The position numbers were made by a program, and so were the translations under genes. The notes under the pieces are model-generated. The model ran no database searches and was not told the DNA's origin. It saw only the letters and a list, made by a program, of their open reading frames with translations. A DNA stretch of 64,000 bases from Nodularia sp. NIES-3585 (GTDB taxonomy: Bacteria; Cyanobacteriota; Cyanobacteriia; Cyanobacteriales; Nostocaceae). Where the stretch lies: positions 2,699,270 through 2,763,269 of the forward strand of contig NZ_BDUB01000001.1 of assembly GCF_002218065.1 (NCBI RefSeq), read 5' to 3'. This document shows, one piece after another, positions 56,242 through 64,000 of this stretch; position 1 is the first letter of the stretch, and each line of letters starts with the position of its first letter.

Positions 56242-57255
56242 GTGTCTACCGTGAGAAAATTAACAGATCCTGACAAACAAGAAATTCTGAAGTTATATCG
56301 AGAAACTGCCGAAACAACCTCAACTTTGGCAGAACGCTATGGTGTGAGTAACTCGACAATTAGTCGCCTGCTTAAAAGCACCTTACCAGAAGATGAATAC
56401 GAATATCTCGTCTCTCTCAAACGTGCTGCCAGGACTCCTGAAGGCAGGGCGCAGGTAAGTTATGAGCAGTTGCCTTTGTTAAGTCAACCACAACAAGAGC
56501 CAGAAAAGGAGCAGCCAAGCCAGGAAAAAGCAACTCCTCGCTTGAAGTTACCAGAGATTTTGCCGTCGAAGCCAGTTGTAGAAGAACGTTACTCAGAAGC
56601 GGAAGAGGAGGAGGAGGAATTCACCCCCTCTACCAGAAGAGTCCGGCGGCGTTCCTCAGCAGAAGAAAAACCAAAGCTACGCACAGCAAAGCGATTAGAA
56701 ATAGTCGAACCCAATCCTCTTGAAATCAACAATATCCCTAGCCCCATTCTCAAGGACGAACATCCTGAAGCAACCGTCATCGCCCATATGTTGGGGGAAG
56801 ACTTGCTGGATGAGCCAGAAGATTTGTCAGATTTAGGGGATGATTTAGACGATTACGAGGATGATTACGAGGACGAGGAAGAAGACTTAGACGATTCCAC
56901 ACCTTTAGTGACAACCAGACGCAGGGTAAGTGAAACACCAGTTCAAGTCTTACCATTCTCGGCAGCACAGTTGCCGAAAAGTTGCTATTTGGTAATTGAT
57001 AGATCCTCTGAGTTAATTACCCGACCACTGAAGGATTTTGGTGACTTGGGACAAATTCCCAACCTAGAAACTTTGCAAAAAACTTTGCCAGTGTTTGATA
57101 ATCACCGAGTCGCAAAGCGCTTCTCTACCAAGCGCGATCGCGTCATTAAAGTTCCCGACAGTAAAGTACTGCAAAAGGCTACAACTCATCTGCAAGCCAA
57201 GGGCATTACGCGACTGTTGATTGATGGTCAGGTCTATTCTCTGTCTATGGTCTAA
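56242..57255 (+). CDS. Helix-turn-helix protein with acidic region
   Basis: 337 residues (GTG start at 56242). N-terminal transposase-like HTH: LTDPDKQEILKLYRETAETT and LAERYGVSNSTISRLLKSTL. A charged middle follows, including repeated acidic DDLDDYEDDYEDEEEDLDD (about 195-220). The C-terminal ~90 residues (LPKSCYLVIDRSSELITRPL and on) look like a folded domain. A DNA-binding regulator conserved in cyanobacteria; targets unknown. CutA follows 5 bases later. Confidence 0.78.
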   Translation: MSTVRKLTDPDKQEILKLYRETAETTSTLAERYGVSNSTISRLLKSTLPEDEYEYLVSLKRAARTPEGRAQVSYEQLPLLSQPQQEPEKEQPSQEKATPRLKLPEILPSKPVVEERYSEAEEEEEEFTPSTRRVRRRSSAEEKPKLRTAKRLEIVEPNPLEINNIPSPILKDEHPEATVIAHMLGEDLLDEPEDLSDLGDDLDDYEDDYEDEEEDLDDSTPLVTTRRRVSETPVQVLPFSAAQLPKSCYLVIDRSSELITRPLKDFGDLGQIPNLETLQKTLPVFDNHRVAKRFSTKRDRVIKVPDSKVLQKATTHLQAKGITRLLIDGQVYSLSMV

Positions 57256-57260
57256 AAGTT

Positions 57261-57587
57261 ATGGAGATACCTGCTGATTATGGTGTAGTACTGGTGACAA
57301 CTGCCAACAAGCAGGAAGCAGAAACAATCGCAAATGCCCTTGTAGAAGCTCAACTAGCTGCTTGTGTGAGTTTGTTGCCAATTCATTCAATTTATTCTTG
57401 GCAAGGAGAAATATACAAAGAGTATGAGTGGCAGTTGCTGATTAAAACTGATTTGGCCTTATTTTCTAGTTTGGAAGCCAAAATTCGAGAACTCCACTCT
57501 TACGAAGTCTCAGAAATCATCGCCTTACCTATTGTTGCTGGTTCGCAAGCCTACTTGCAATGGATTTCTGAACAGGTTAAACACTAG
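57261..57587 (+). CDS. cutA: Divalent-cation tolerance protein CutA
   Basis: 108 residues, typical length. AETIANALVEAQLAACVSLL, SIYSWQGEIYKEYEWQLLIK and HSYEVSEIIALPI are CutA hallmarks. It forms trimers of PII-like fold; in vivo role uncertain. It follows the HTH gene closely and may be co-transcribed. Confidence 0.95.
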   Translation: MEIPADYGVVLVTTANKQEAETIANALVEAQLAACVSLLPIHSIYSWQGEIYKEYEWQLLIKTDLALFSSLEAKIRELHSYEVSEIIALPIVAGSQAYLQWISEQVKH

Positions 57588-57660
57588 GTGTTGTGTCATT
57601 TCCGGTAAATGACCACAAATTCCCTAAAAACCTCTTTTTCGCCCCTCCCCTGGGGCTAAG

Positions 57661-57813
57661 GTGTACACACAAGTCCAAAAGCCTTTCATTTGGTCAGGTG
57701 GGTTATGGACGTTAGTCCTAATGCACAGAAAATCCAGGATGGTGCGTTGCCCTCAGCGACAACACACCGGACAAAAAAGGACTTAGAGTATATTTAATCA
57801 TTTGTGTGTACAC
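57661..57813. mobile_element. Short inverted-repeat element (MITE-like), 153 bp
   Basis: Ends GTGTACACACAAGT and (reverse complement of right end) GTGTACACACAAAT. 13 of these 14 bases also form the end of the IS4-type remnant at 43855-43868, so a related transposase may have moved it. The interior repeats the dispersed GTTATGG core and has no coding capacity. Confidence 0.75.
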
Positions 57814-57846
57814 GGTAGCCCTGCTAGGGGGCAGGGGTGATTGTAT

Positions 57847-58794
57847 CTACATCTGAGCGTCCATAGCTTCTGCAAAACGCTCTGCCAAGTTAATAATGTC
57901 CTGTTTGCGAGCCAGTTTGTTGATCCATTCTTGGGGAATATTTTCCACTCCGTAATAAATGCCTGCTAACCCTCCAGTCACAGCAGCGGTAGTATCTGCA
58001 TCGCCACCCAAGTTGACAGCTTTGAGTACGGTTTCTGAGTAAGTCGAACTATTTAACAAACACCACAGGCTTGATTCAAGGGTATCAATCACATAGCCAC
58101 CAGAATTAATCTCTTCAACTGGTATTTTGGCGATTTCACCACTGAATATGCGGCGAAAATGCGGCTTTTCTAAAATATATTCCCGGTCATAATAAACTGA
58201 TTGGATTTTTTCTAATCCTTGTAAATAAGCTGTTTCCAGGTTAGCCCCTTCTAGTAAGGCTACGGCAATACTAATATAAATACCGCAGGCCATTTGCGAT
58301 CGCACATGAGCATGGGTAATGGCCGAAACATCATGCACCCGCGCCATCAATTCCGCAAAAGTTATGCTTCGATGACAATAAGCCATCGGCAAAATTCTCA
58401 TCAAAGAACCATTACCATTGCTATTTTCTACCTTACCTCCAGCCTGATGAGGTACAATCCCCTGTTTGAGACGCATAATTGCTTCATGAGTATTCTGACC
58501 AATATCAAATAGGTCGCCACGAGGAGTCCAATAAGCTTGCTTATACCAACGCCAAAAGGAATTGGCGATCGCATCCAAGGAATATTCTCTACACAGGCTT
58601 TCTGCCAAGCAAAATGTCAACGAACTGTCATCTGACCAAGTTCCCGGCGGTTGATTCCATGTACCATAACCTAGCATCGTTGTCACTGGAGATTTGACTC
58701 TTTCAGCGCGGCTAGTAAACTCAACTGGCACACCCAACGCATCACCGACACATAAACCCATCAAACCAGACAATGTTTTTGCAGCGGTTAGCAT
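57847..58794 (-). CDS. ADP-ribosylglycohydrolase family protein
   Basis: 315 residues. Di-metal site motifs are LCVGDALGVPVEF, TWSDDSSLT and GGDADTTAAVTGGLAG. It removes ADP-ribose from protein or small molecules, as DraG does for nitrogenase reductase, but subfamily cannot be told. No adjacent DraT-like gene. The upstream gap 58795-59210 holds no gene that I can see. Confidence 0.9.
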   Translation of the reverse strand: MLTAAKTLSGLMGLCVGDALGVPVEFTSRAERVKSPVTTMLGYGTWNQPPGTWSDDSSLTFCLAESLCREYSLDAIANSFWRWYKQAYWTPRGDLFDIGQNTHEAIMRLKQGIVPHQAGGKVENSNGNGSLMRILPMAYCHRSITFAELMARVHDVSAITHAHVRSQMACGIYISIAVALLEGANLETAYLQGLEKIQSVYYDREYILEKPHFRRIFSGEIAKIPVEEINSGGYVIDTLESSLWCLLNSSTYSETVLKAVNLGGDADTTAAVTGGLAGIYYGVENIPQEWINKLARKQDIINLAERFAEAMDAQM

Positions 58795-59210
58795 TATTCA
58801 CTCTCCATGAGCATTACCAAAACTTAACTTTATAGATTCCCTCTCCAGCTTGTTGCCATAGCTGCTACAGCCTATTATTTTATCCTATGTGAAAAGCTAT
58901 AATTAGGGGTATTAATTAAATATTTGAGCCACCACGTCGGCGCTGAAATTTATTTCTCTGATTGTGCCAGTTGATCAAGTGCCTACTTTCAGGAAAAATT
59001 TTAATTAACCTCACGCGCAACGTTCTAGCTAAATTCCTTAACACAGCCTAGTATTAGGAAATTTATGGCATAAGTTAGAACCAACAAGCCTTAAATCTCC
59101 AGCATCAATCATCACCAGGATTTCAAGAAATCTCTCAATTATCTGGAACCTTTTGATGCCGTTTTCGACCTGGAATATATAAGCAAAATCTACAAAACTT
59201 TCGCAAAATT

Positions 59211-59747
59211 ATGAAAAATATACTCAAGTCTTTTGTGGCGATTTCAGCCTTGTCTTCCTTCGTAGTTGCACCGCTGATTATTAATGCTGGTCAAGCTTCT
59301 GCTCAACCAAAAAGGGGTACAGATGCTAGTTATGTCGGTGCTGGTATTGCAGCTGGTGTCACTAATGGTGGACAAAACAATGATGCTGCTAACTTTGGTG
59401 GTAATCTCACCGGTCGGGTGAAATTGGGAAATACGCCATTGTCGGCACGAGGTAATGTGCTTTGGAATGATGAAACCACTGCTATTATCCCAGAACTTTC
59501 CGTAGACGTGCCAATTGCTAATCGCACCAATGCCTTTGTCACTGGCGGTTATTCTTTTGTAGAGCAAAATGGCTTACCTACTCCCTTGGGCAACAGAGAT
59601 TCTGTAGTGGTGGGTGCTGGGGTAGAATCGGAAGTTGCTAGAAATTTCATAGTTTATAGCAATGCCAAAGTCGGACTCCGCGCTTACCAAAATAGCCCAG
59701 CTTCTGCTGTCAGCATTAATGGTGGTATAGGTTATCGCTTTAGGTAG
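59211..59747 (+). CDS. Exported hypothetical protein
   Basis: 178 residues. Signal peptide with cleavage near ASA-QPKRG (residue ~33). The mature part is beta-rich and Gly-rich, SYVGAGIAAGVTNGG, NLTGRVKLGNTPLSARGNVL, and ends in INGGIGYRFR, an aromatic terminus like an outer-membrane beta-barrel. Family not recognised; a small porin-like or opacity-type barrel is plausible. Confidence 0.75.
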   Translation: MKNILKSFVAISALSSFVVAPLIINAGQASAQPKRGTDASYVGAGIAAGVTNGGQNNDAANFGGNLTGRVKLGNTPLSARGNVLWNDETTAIIPELSVDVPIANRTNAFVTGGYSFVEQNGLPTPLGNRDSVVVGAGVESEVARNFIVYSNAKVGLRAYQNSPASAVSINGGIGYRFR

Positions 59748-59784
59748 AAAGTGATAATTAAATACTCAGTAGTCAAAATTTCCT

Positions 59785-59812
59785 TGTAAACGCGATAAAT
59801 CGCGTCTCTACA
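59785..59812. repeat. Variant dispersed palindrome
   Basis: Arms TTGTAAACGCGAT and ATCGCGTCTCTACAA; shares GTCTCTACA ends with the palindromes at 5199, 29365 and 36612 but has a CGCGAT centre. Confidence 0.7.
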
Positions 59813-59823
59813 AACAACTATAG

Positions 59824-59858
59824 AAAGCCGATTTTTTGAAGTATAAAGTCGGCTTTTT
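59824..59858 (+). terminator. Rho-independent terminator of exported protein gene
   Basis: AAGCCGATTTT, loop, AAAGTCGGCTT, then five T residues. Confidence 0.8.
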
Positions 59859-59974
59859 GCCGTGTTAACATGGGATTATTCCGCTTATCTCCGACCGGAT
59901 TACCGGGAATCACTCAGCCGAAAAAATGCTTCGGCGTTGACCGATGCTTTATTGAGAATAATATAACAATTCTG

Positions 59975-61894
59975 ATGGTTAAATCTGCTCCTGCCCCAAT
60001 TGCCAACCGTAATCAGCCCTCGAAAGTAGAAGGCATCAAGGAAAAAAGTAATTTTTTACGCGAACCCGTAGCTACGCAAATCCTTGAAGATACAACTCAT
60101 TTTAGCGAAGAAGCAGTACAACTTCTCAAATTTCATGGTTCCTACCAGCAAGATAATCGTGATCATCGCGTCAAGGGACAGGAGAAAGATTATCAGTTTA
60201 TGCTGCGGACAAGAAATCCTGGGGGGTTTGTACCGCCACAGTTGTATCTGGCTTTAGATAATTTATCTGATGAACACGGGAACCACACATTACGAGTTAC
60301 TACACGTCAAGGCTTTCAGTTGCATGGGATTTTAAAAAAGAATCTCAAGGCCGCGATCGCCTCTATAGTGAAAAATATGGGTTCCACCTTGGGCGCTTGT
60401 GGTGACCTCAACCGTAATGTCATGGCTCCACCCGCCCCCTTCAAGAATCGCCCAGATTACCAATATGCTTGGGAATACGCCAATAATATCGCTGATTTGC
60501 TGACACCGCAAACCGGAGCATATTACGAAATTTGGTTAGATGGGGAAAAAATAATTAGTGCGGAAGAAAGCCCAGAAGTCATCGCCGCCAGACAGCGTAA
60601 TGGCACCGGCACAATTATCCACGACAGCGAAGAGCCGATTTATGGCACTCACTATATGCCGCGTAAATTCAAAGTTTGCGTGACTGTACCTAGTGACAAT
60701 TCAGTTGATTTATATTCCCAAGACCTGACTTTAGTCGTAATTACTAATCAGGAGGGAGAACTAGAAGGATTTAATGTTTTTGCTGGGGGAGGTTTTGGTA
60801 GGACACACAATAAAGAAGAAACCTTTGCCCGAATAGCCGATGAAATTTGCTATGTGGATAAAGATGATGTCTACCAACTAGTAAAAGCGATTGTTGCCAC
60901 GCAAAGAGATTATGGCGATCGCACTGACCGTCGTCATGCCAGGTTAAAATATTTAATTAACGATTGGGGTGTTGATAAGTTCCGCACCCAAGTAGAAGAT
61001 TATTTCGGTAAATCAGTCGCACCCTTCAAATCATTACCAGAGTTTAAATATTACGATTTTCTGGGTTGGAATGAACAAGGCGATGGCAAGCTATTTTTAG
61101 GCATTTCCGTGAATAATGGTCGGGTAAAAGACGAAGGTACCTTTCAACTGAAAACTGCCCTGCGGGAAATTGTCGAGCAATTTAACTTACCCATGCGCTT
61201 GACACCCCACCACAACATCATTTTTTACGAGATTGAGCCAGAAAATAAGTCTGCCATTCAGGAGATTTTAAAGCGTTGCGGTATCGTTGATGACCCCAAA
61301 ACCATCGAACCTCTAGTACGTTATGCCATGGCTTGTCCGGCTTTACCTACCTGCGGTTTAGCCATCACCGAATCAGAACGGGCAATCCCAGGTATTTTAG
61401 AACGGATTCGCACCCTATTAGATCAACTGGGTTTACAAAAAGAGCATTTTGTGGTAAGGATGACAGGTTGCCCCAACGGCTGCGCTCGTCCCTACATGGC
61501 AGAATTAGGTTTTGTGGGTAGCGCCCCTGAATCTTACCAAGTTTGGCTAGGAGGTTCGCCGGCACAGACACGATTAGCACAACCTTACATAGAAAGGTTA
61601 CATGATAAAGACATAGAAAGCTTTTTAGAACCGATTTTCGTTTACTTTAAGAATTTTCGGGAATATGAAGAAAGCTTTGGTGATTTTTGCGATCGCCTGG
61701 GTTTTGAAGCTCTGCGTGAATTTGCTGCCACTTACCAACCCCAAACTACCACTGCTGTAAGTAAATCTCGCCATCGCATCAGTATTAAGGATGAAGTATA
61801 TCTCAAGCTCAAAGAAGTAGCCACTAGCCAAGACAGGCCAATGACCGAGTTGGTCAACGAAGCCCTAGAAGCTTACTTTCAGAACCTATCCTAA
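59975..61894 (+). CDS. sir: Ferredoxin-sulfite reductase with C-terminal ribbon-helix-helix-like tail
   Basis: 639 residues from ATG 59975; an in-frame start at 59870 would add 35 non-conserved residues encoded partly by the preceding terminator region. Two nitrite/sulfite reductase half-domains; siroheme/4Fe-4S cysteines in [14 protein letters not shown] and [12 protein letters not shown]. It reduces sulfite to sulfide with ferredoxin. The final ~40 residues, [20 protein letters not shown] and [14 protein letters not shown], have the form of a CopG/MetJ ribbon-helix-helix. Confidence 0.94.
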   Translation: MVKSAPAPIANRNQPSKVEGIKEKSNFLREPVATQILEDTTHFSEEAVQLLKFHGSYQQDNRDHRVKGQEKDYQFMLRTRNPGGFVPPQLYLALDNLSDEHGNHTLRVTTRQGFQLHGILKKNLKAAIASIVKNMGSTLGACGDLNRNVMAPPAPFKNRPDYQYAWEYANNIADLLTPQTGAYYEIWLDGEKIISAEESPEVIAARQRNGTGTIIHDSEEPIYGTHYMPRKFKVCVTVPSDNSVDLYSQDLTLVVITNQEGELEGFNVFAGGGFGRTHNKEETFARIADEICYVDKDDVYQLVKAIVATQRDYGDRTDRRHARLKYLINDWGVDKFRTQVEDYFGKSVAPFKSLPEFKYYDFLGWNEQGDGKLFLGISVNNGRVKDEGTFQLKTALREIVEQFNLPMRLTPHHNIIFYEIEPENKSAIQEILKRCGIVDDPKTIEPLVRYAMACPALPTCGLAITESERAIPGILERIRTLLDQLGLQKEHFVVRMTGCPNGCARPYMAELGFVGSAPESYQVWLGGSPAQTRLAQPYIERLHDKDIESFLEPIFVYFKNFREYEESFGDFCDRLGFEALREFAATYQPQTTTAVSKSRHRISIKDEVYLKLKEVATSQDRPMTELVNEALEAYFQNLS

Positions 61895-61907
61895 CCACCT
61901 CATCGCC

Positions 61908-61935
61908 AATCCCTCATCGCTACTGGTGAGGGATT
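61908..61935. terminator. Bidirectional terminator between sir and the binding protein gene
   Basis: AATCCCTCA and TGAGGGATT arms (9 bp) around a 10-base loop; T-runs follow on the sir side (TTTATTC). The right arm touches the stop codon of the convergent gene. Confidence 0.7.
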
Positions 61936-63704
61936 TATTCGACTTTTTCAAAATAAAATCCACCTTGATCCAGACCACTGCAATTATTACCCCTACCAGA
62001 AACTACTCTCACGAGGACAGGTTCTTGATTTCGCTCACCGTTTTGAAAATCTAGTTCATTTCCTGAAGTTTCTTCAGGTGGTAATCTGATTGACTTGAGA
62101 TTTTCCAGTACACTTGTTCGGGTAGGATTTTCCGACTTGGAAATAGCTGCAATAAAAGCCTGAGTTGCATCATAACTAGCAGCAGTACGCCAGCTCACAC
62201 CTCCGCCCCATGTGTTACAAGCTTCTTGGGCAAATGAGTTGGATTCTTCCCCAAACCAAGGAATCGCCAGAACTAAGCCTTCAACAGCTTTATTACCTTG
62301 TCTTAAAGTATCTGCACCGTATAAAGCATCTCCACCTAACAAGTCAAGATTTTTGCCTAACTGTGGGGTAATATTTTGTTTTTCGCGAGCTATATTAATC
62401 ACAGTAGAAATCGCTTCTAGATTAGGAAAGAAAATAGCTGCGTCAGCTTGATTTTTAACTACGCTGCGAGCCACTACATTAAACGCATCCAAATTCGGAT
62501 CTGCCAAATTTATAGTATTGACAACTTTTCTGTCCTCATCTTCAAACGTATTTTTAAAGGCTTCCTTTAAGCTTTCGCTATATATATCTTGATCTCTATA
62601 AAAAATTACCACTTTTTTGATGCCAGTTTCAATGGCATAATTAGCTAATACTTCTCCATTTTTCGCATCAGAAGGAATTGTTCTAAAAAAAACTGGGTAA
62701 TTTTTCTGATTTAATTCAGTGCTGGTACTAGTGGGAGATATCATTGCCAAACCAGAATTTTGATATTTAAGTACAGCAGCCTGACTCACTGAGCTACCAT
62801 TATGTCCAATTACGCCTAAAACATTCTTATCTTTAATGAACTCTTGAGCAACTCTTTGACCTTGATTAGAATCATTGTTATCATCGGCAATTATAATATT
62901 AAGTAATTGAGAGTTTATCCCATCACGCTGATTAAATTCATTCTGGGCTTGTGCAACTCCTCTTAATATTTCTCTAGCAGCATCCCTTCTAGCATTTATA
63001 GGTACAGCTACTGCTAAAGTTAAAAAATTATCTTTTTTATGCGCTAGAGCGTTGTTGTAATAAATCAGTAACTCTGGGTCATTACTCTCAATTTCTGTTG
63101 CAGTTTTAAAATGTGCAGATGCTCCTTGATAATCACTTTTCTGAAATGCATTAATACCATATTCTTGATAAAGATTACCACGACCTAAAAAGAAAGTTTT
63201 TTCGCCCTTACTAAATAATTCTGGTTCAAGTACATAAGGTAAAAAGAATGATTTTATGTTTTTAAATTGCCCTCCCAGTAGTAGCACAACTATCGTCAAT
63301 GAACATATACTAGCTAGAAAAGTTTTGTAATTATGTATTTCTCTTTCTTGACTAGCTTTAAAAAATTGATAATCTTCAACTGACAAGATTTTCTTTCTCG
63401 ACCAATCCAATGCTTTGCGTAATTCTCCACCTTTTAACAGCTTGGTTTCATCTTCACGTTTAGAAGCACGCCATGCAATTAATTTCTCTGCATAAGGTCG
63501 TCTAGCAGCGACTATTTCTTCCACCCAAATTGAATTAAAAACAGATTCATAAATCCGATTGTAAATTCTTAATTTATCCTGCTTCTGTAATACTATTCCT
63601 GAGAGAATTAATTCACTTTCCTCTAGCGTATTATTAACAGCTAACTCTTTTTCATCCAAAACTTTAGTATAAATTTCCAGTAAATCAAAAAGATTGTTTT
63701 TACT
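61935..63704 (-). pseudogene. AAA-like/TM/TPR/periplasmic-binding fusion, 5' end removed by IS5-type insertion
   Basis: Readable for 574 residues from a TTG at 63659, and the frame continues upstream as NNLFDLLEIYTKVL to the IS edge. Segments: the tail of a cyanobacterial AAA-like domain (LSGIVLQKQDKLRIYNRIYE, WVEEIVAARRPYAEKLIAWR, SVEDYQFFKASQ), one membrane helix (TFLASICSLTIVVLLLGG), a TPR (SDYQGASAHFKTATEIESND), and a Peripla_BP_6/LivJ-type domain (VIGHNGSSVSQAAVLKYQ, MISPTSTSTELN). The intact gene would put an ATPase inside and a ligand sensor outside the membrane. Now 5'-truncated, so possibly unexpressed. Confidence 0.75.
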
Positions 63705-64000
63705 AGACCTCTTGCAAAATTACTTTTATGTTATAGTTGAGGGTTGGCATTTTGGAACTGCTAAATTTAACTCATAGTTATAAATTGCTGCTAGTAAGTT
63801 ACAACGCAGACCATAACGACGACGGCGATTACGATATGTATCACCAAAAATCTTAAAAATTTTCAGGCGGCGATTGACGTGTTCAATGCCAATTCTTGCC
63901 TTTGCTAAAACCCGATTATAGTCTTTTTCTAAGGTTGAAAGTTCTCGCTTTTTAGGCTTTTTCTTAGGAGTGTAACTGTTACTATGATATTGGTTAATTC
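63705..64000 (-). mobile_element. IS5-type insertion element, runs off the window
   Basis: The edge AGACCTCTTGCAAAATTA precedes the transposase end and abruptly interrupts the AAA/PBP reading frame. Only one end is visible. Confidence 0.75.
63726..64000 (-). CDS. IS5-family transposase (DDE_Tnp_4 type), C-terminal part, 5' end outside window
   Basis: 91 codons open to the window edge. KARIGIEHVNRRLKIFKIFG and YGLRCNLLAAIYNYEL are the C-terminal DDE region (Glu in IGIEHVNR is the third catalytic acid). The rest lies beyond base 64000. Confidence 0.85.
   Translation of the reverse strand, partial: INQYHSNSYTPKKKPKKRELSTLEKDYNRVLAKARIGIEHVNRRLKIFKIFGDTYRNRRRRYGLRCNLLAAIYNYELNLAVPKCQPSTIT

Noticed and set aside
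59870-59974. Longer start of sulfite reductase
   Set aside because: The extra 35 residues come from non-conserved sequence next to the terminator; the family starts at about MVKSAP.

Overview
The window is chromosomal DNA of a filamentous, probably heterocyst-forming cyanobacterium of the Nostoc/Anabaena group. The evidence is the very frequent HIP1 octamer GCGATCGC, blocks of heptamer tandem repeats, dispersed palindromes, a photosystem I PsaJ-type peptide, a siroheme ferredoxin-sulfite reductase, and protein sequences of cyanobacterial type. Genus and species cannot be fixed from the sequence alone.

Layout. 0-2.3 kb: end of an osmoprotectant (glycine betaine/choline type) ABC transporter. 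2.4-4.6 kb: recQ. 5.3-10.6 kb: a minus-strand redox group (two secreted thioredoxin-like proteins, a CcdA-type thiol transporter, a TVP38/TMEM64 membrane protein and a mercuric-reductase-like flavoprotein). 10.8-13.3 kb: one polypeptide joining an N6-adenine methyltransferase to a BsuBI/PstI-type restriction nuclease. 13.4-15.6 kb: sigma factor, anti-sigma factor and a cysteine-dioxygenase-like cupin. 15.7-16.4 kb: a decayed TnpB element and a small membrane peptide. 16.6-21.3 kb: acyl-ACP/CoA synthetase, YlqD-like protein, lipoprotein, pyruvate dehydrogenase E2. 21.9-23.4 kb: rtcB, split by what reads as a complete 242-nt group I intron. 23.6-29.3 kb: methyltransferase, HAD phosphatase, tRNA-Ala(CGC), broken toxin-antitoxin pair, thioesterase/TetR divergent pair, psaJ-like gene, peptidoglycan amidase. 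29.4-34 kb: ribBA, argC, eno. 34.2-36 kb: three toxin-antitoxin modules with near-identical 39-nt leaders, two of them between 63-bp direct repeats. 36.1-43.2 kb: gloA, clpB, glycosyltransferase, htpG. 43.3-51.5 kb: transposase remnant, moeB-rhodanese, livF-type ATPase, two ferredoxins, hisZ, DnaJ/TPR protein, inositol monophosphatase, nuclease. 51.6-54.2 kb: tRNA-Ser, a SAP-domain protein, a complete IS4-type element, tRNA-Arg. 54.5-59.8 kb: conserved cyanobacterial hypotheticals, cutA, a short inverted-repeat element, an ADP-ribosylglycohydrolase, an exported protein. 59.9-64 kb: sulfite reductase with a ribbon-helix-helix-like tail, then a sensor-like AAA/TPR/periplasmic-binding fusion that has lost its 5' part to an IS5-type insertion running off the window.

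Most genes are housekeeping and stand alone or in pairs. The unusual content lies in the intron in rtcB, the fused restriction-modification enzyme, the toxin-antitoxin island, two paralogous short membrane peptides with matching leaders, the NPCA-repeat thioredoxin, the stray psaJ, and a dense layer of mobile-element debris.
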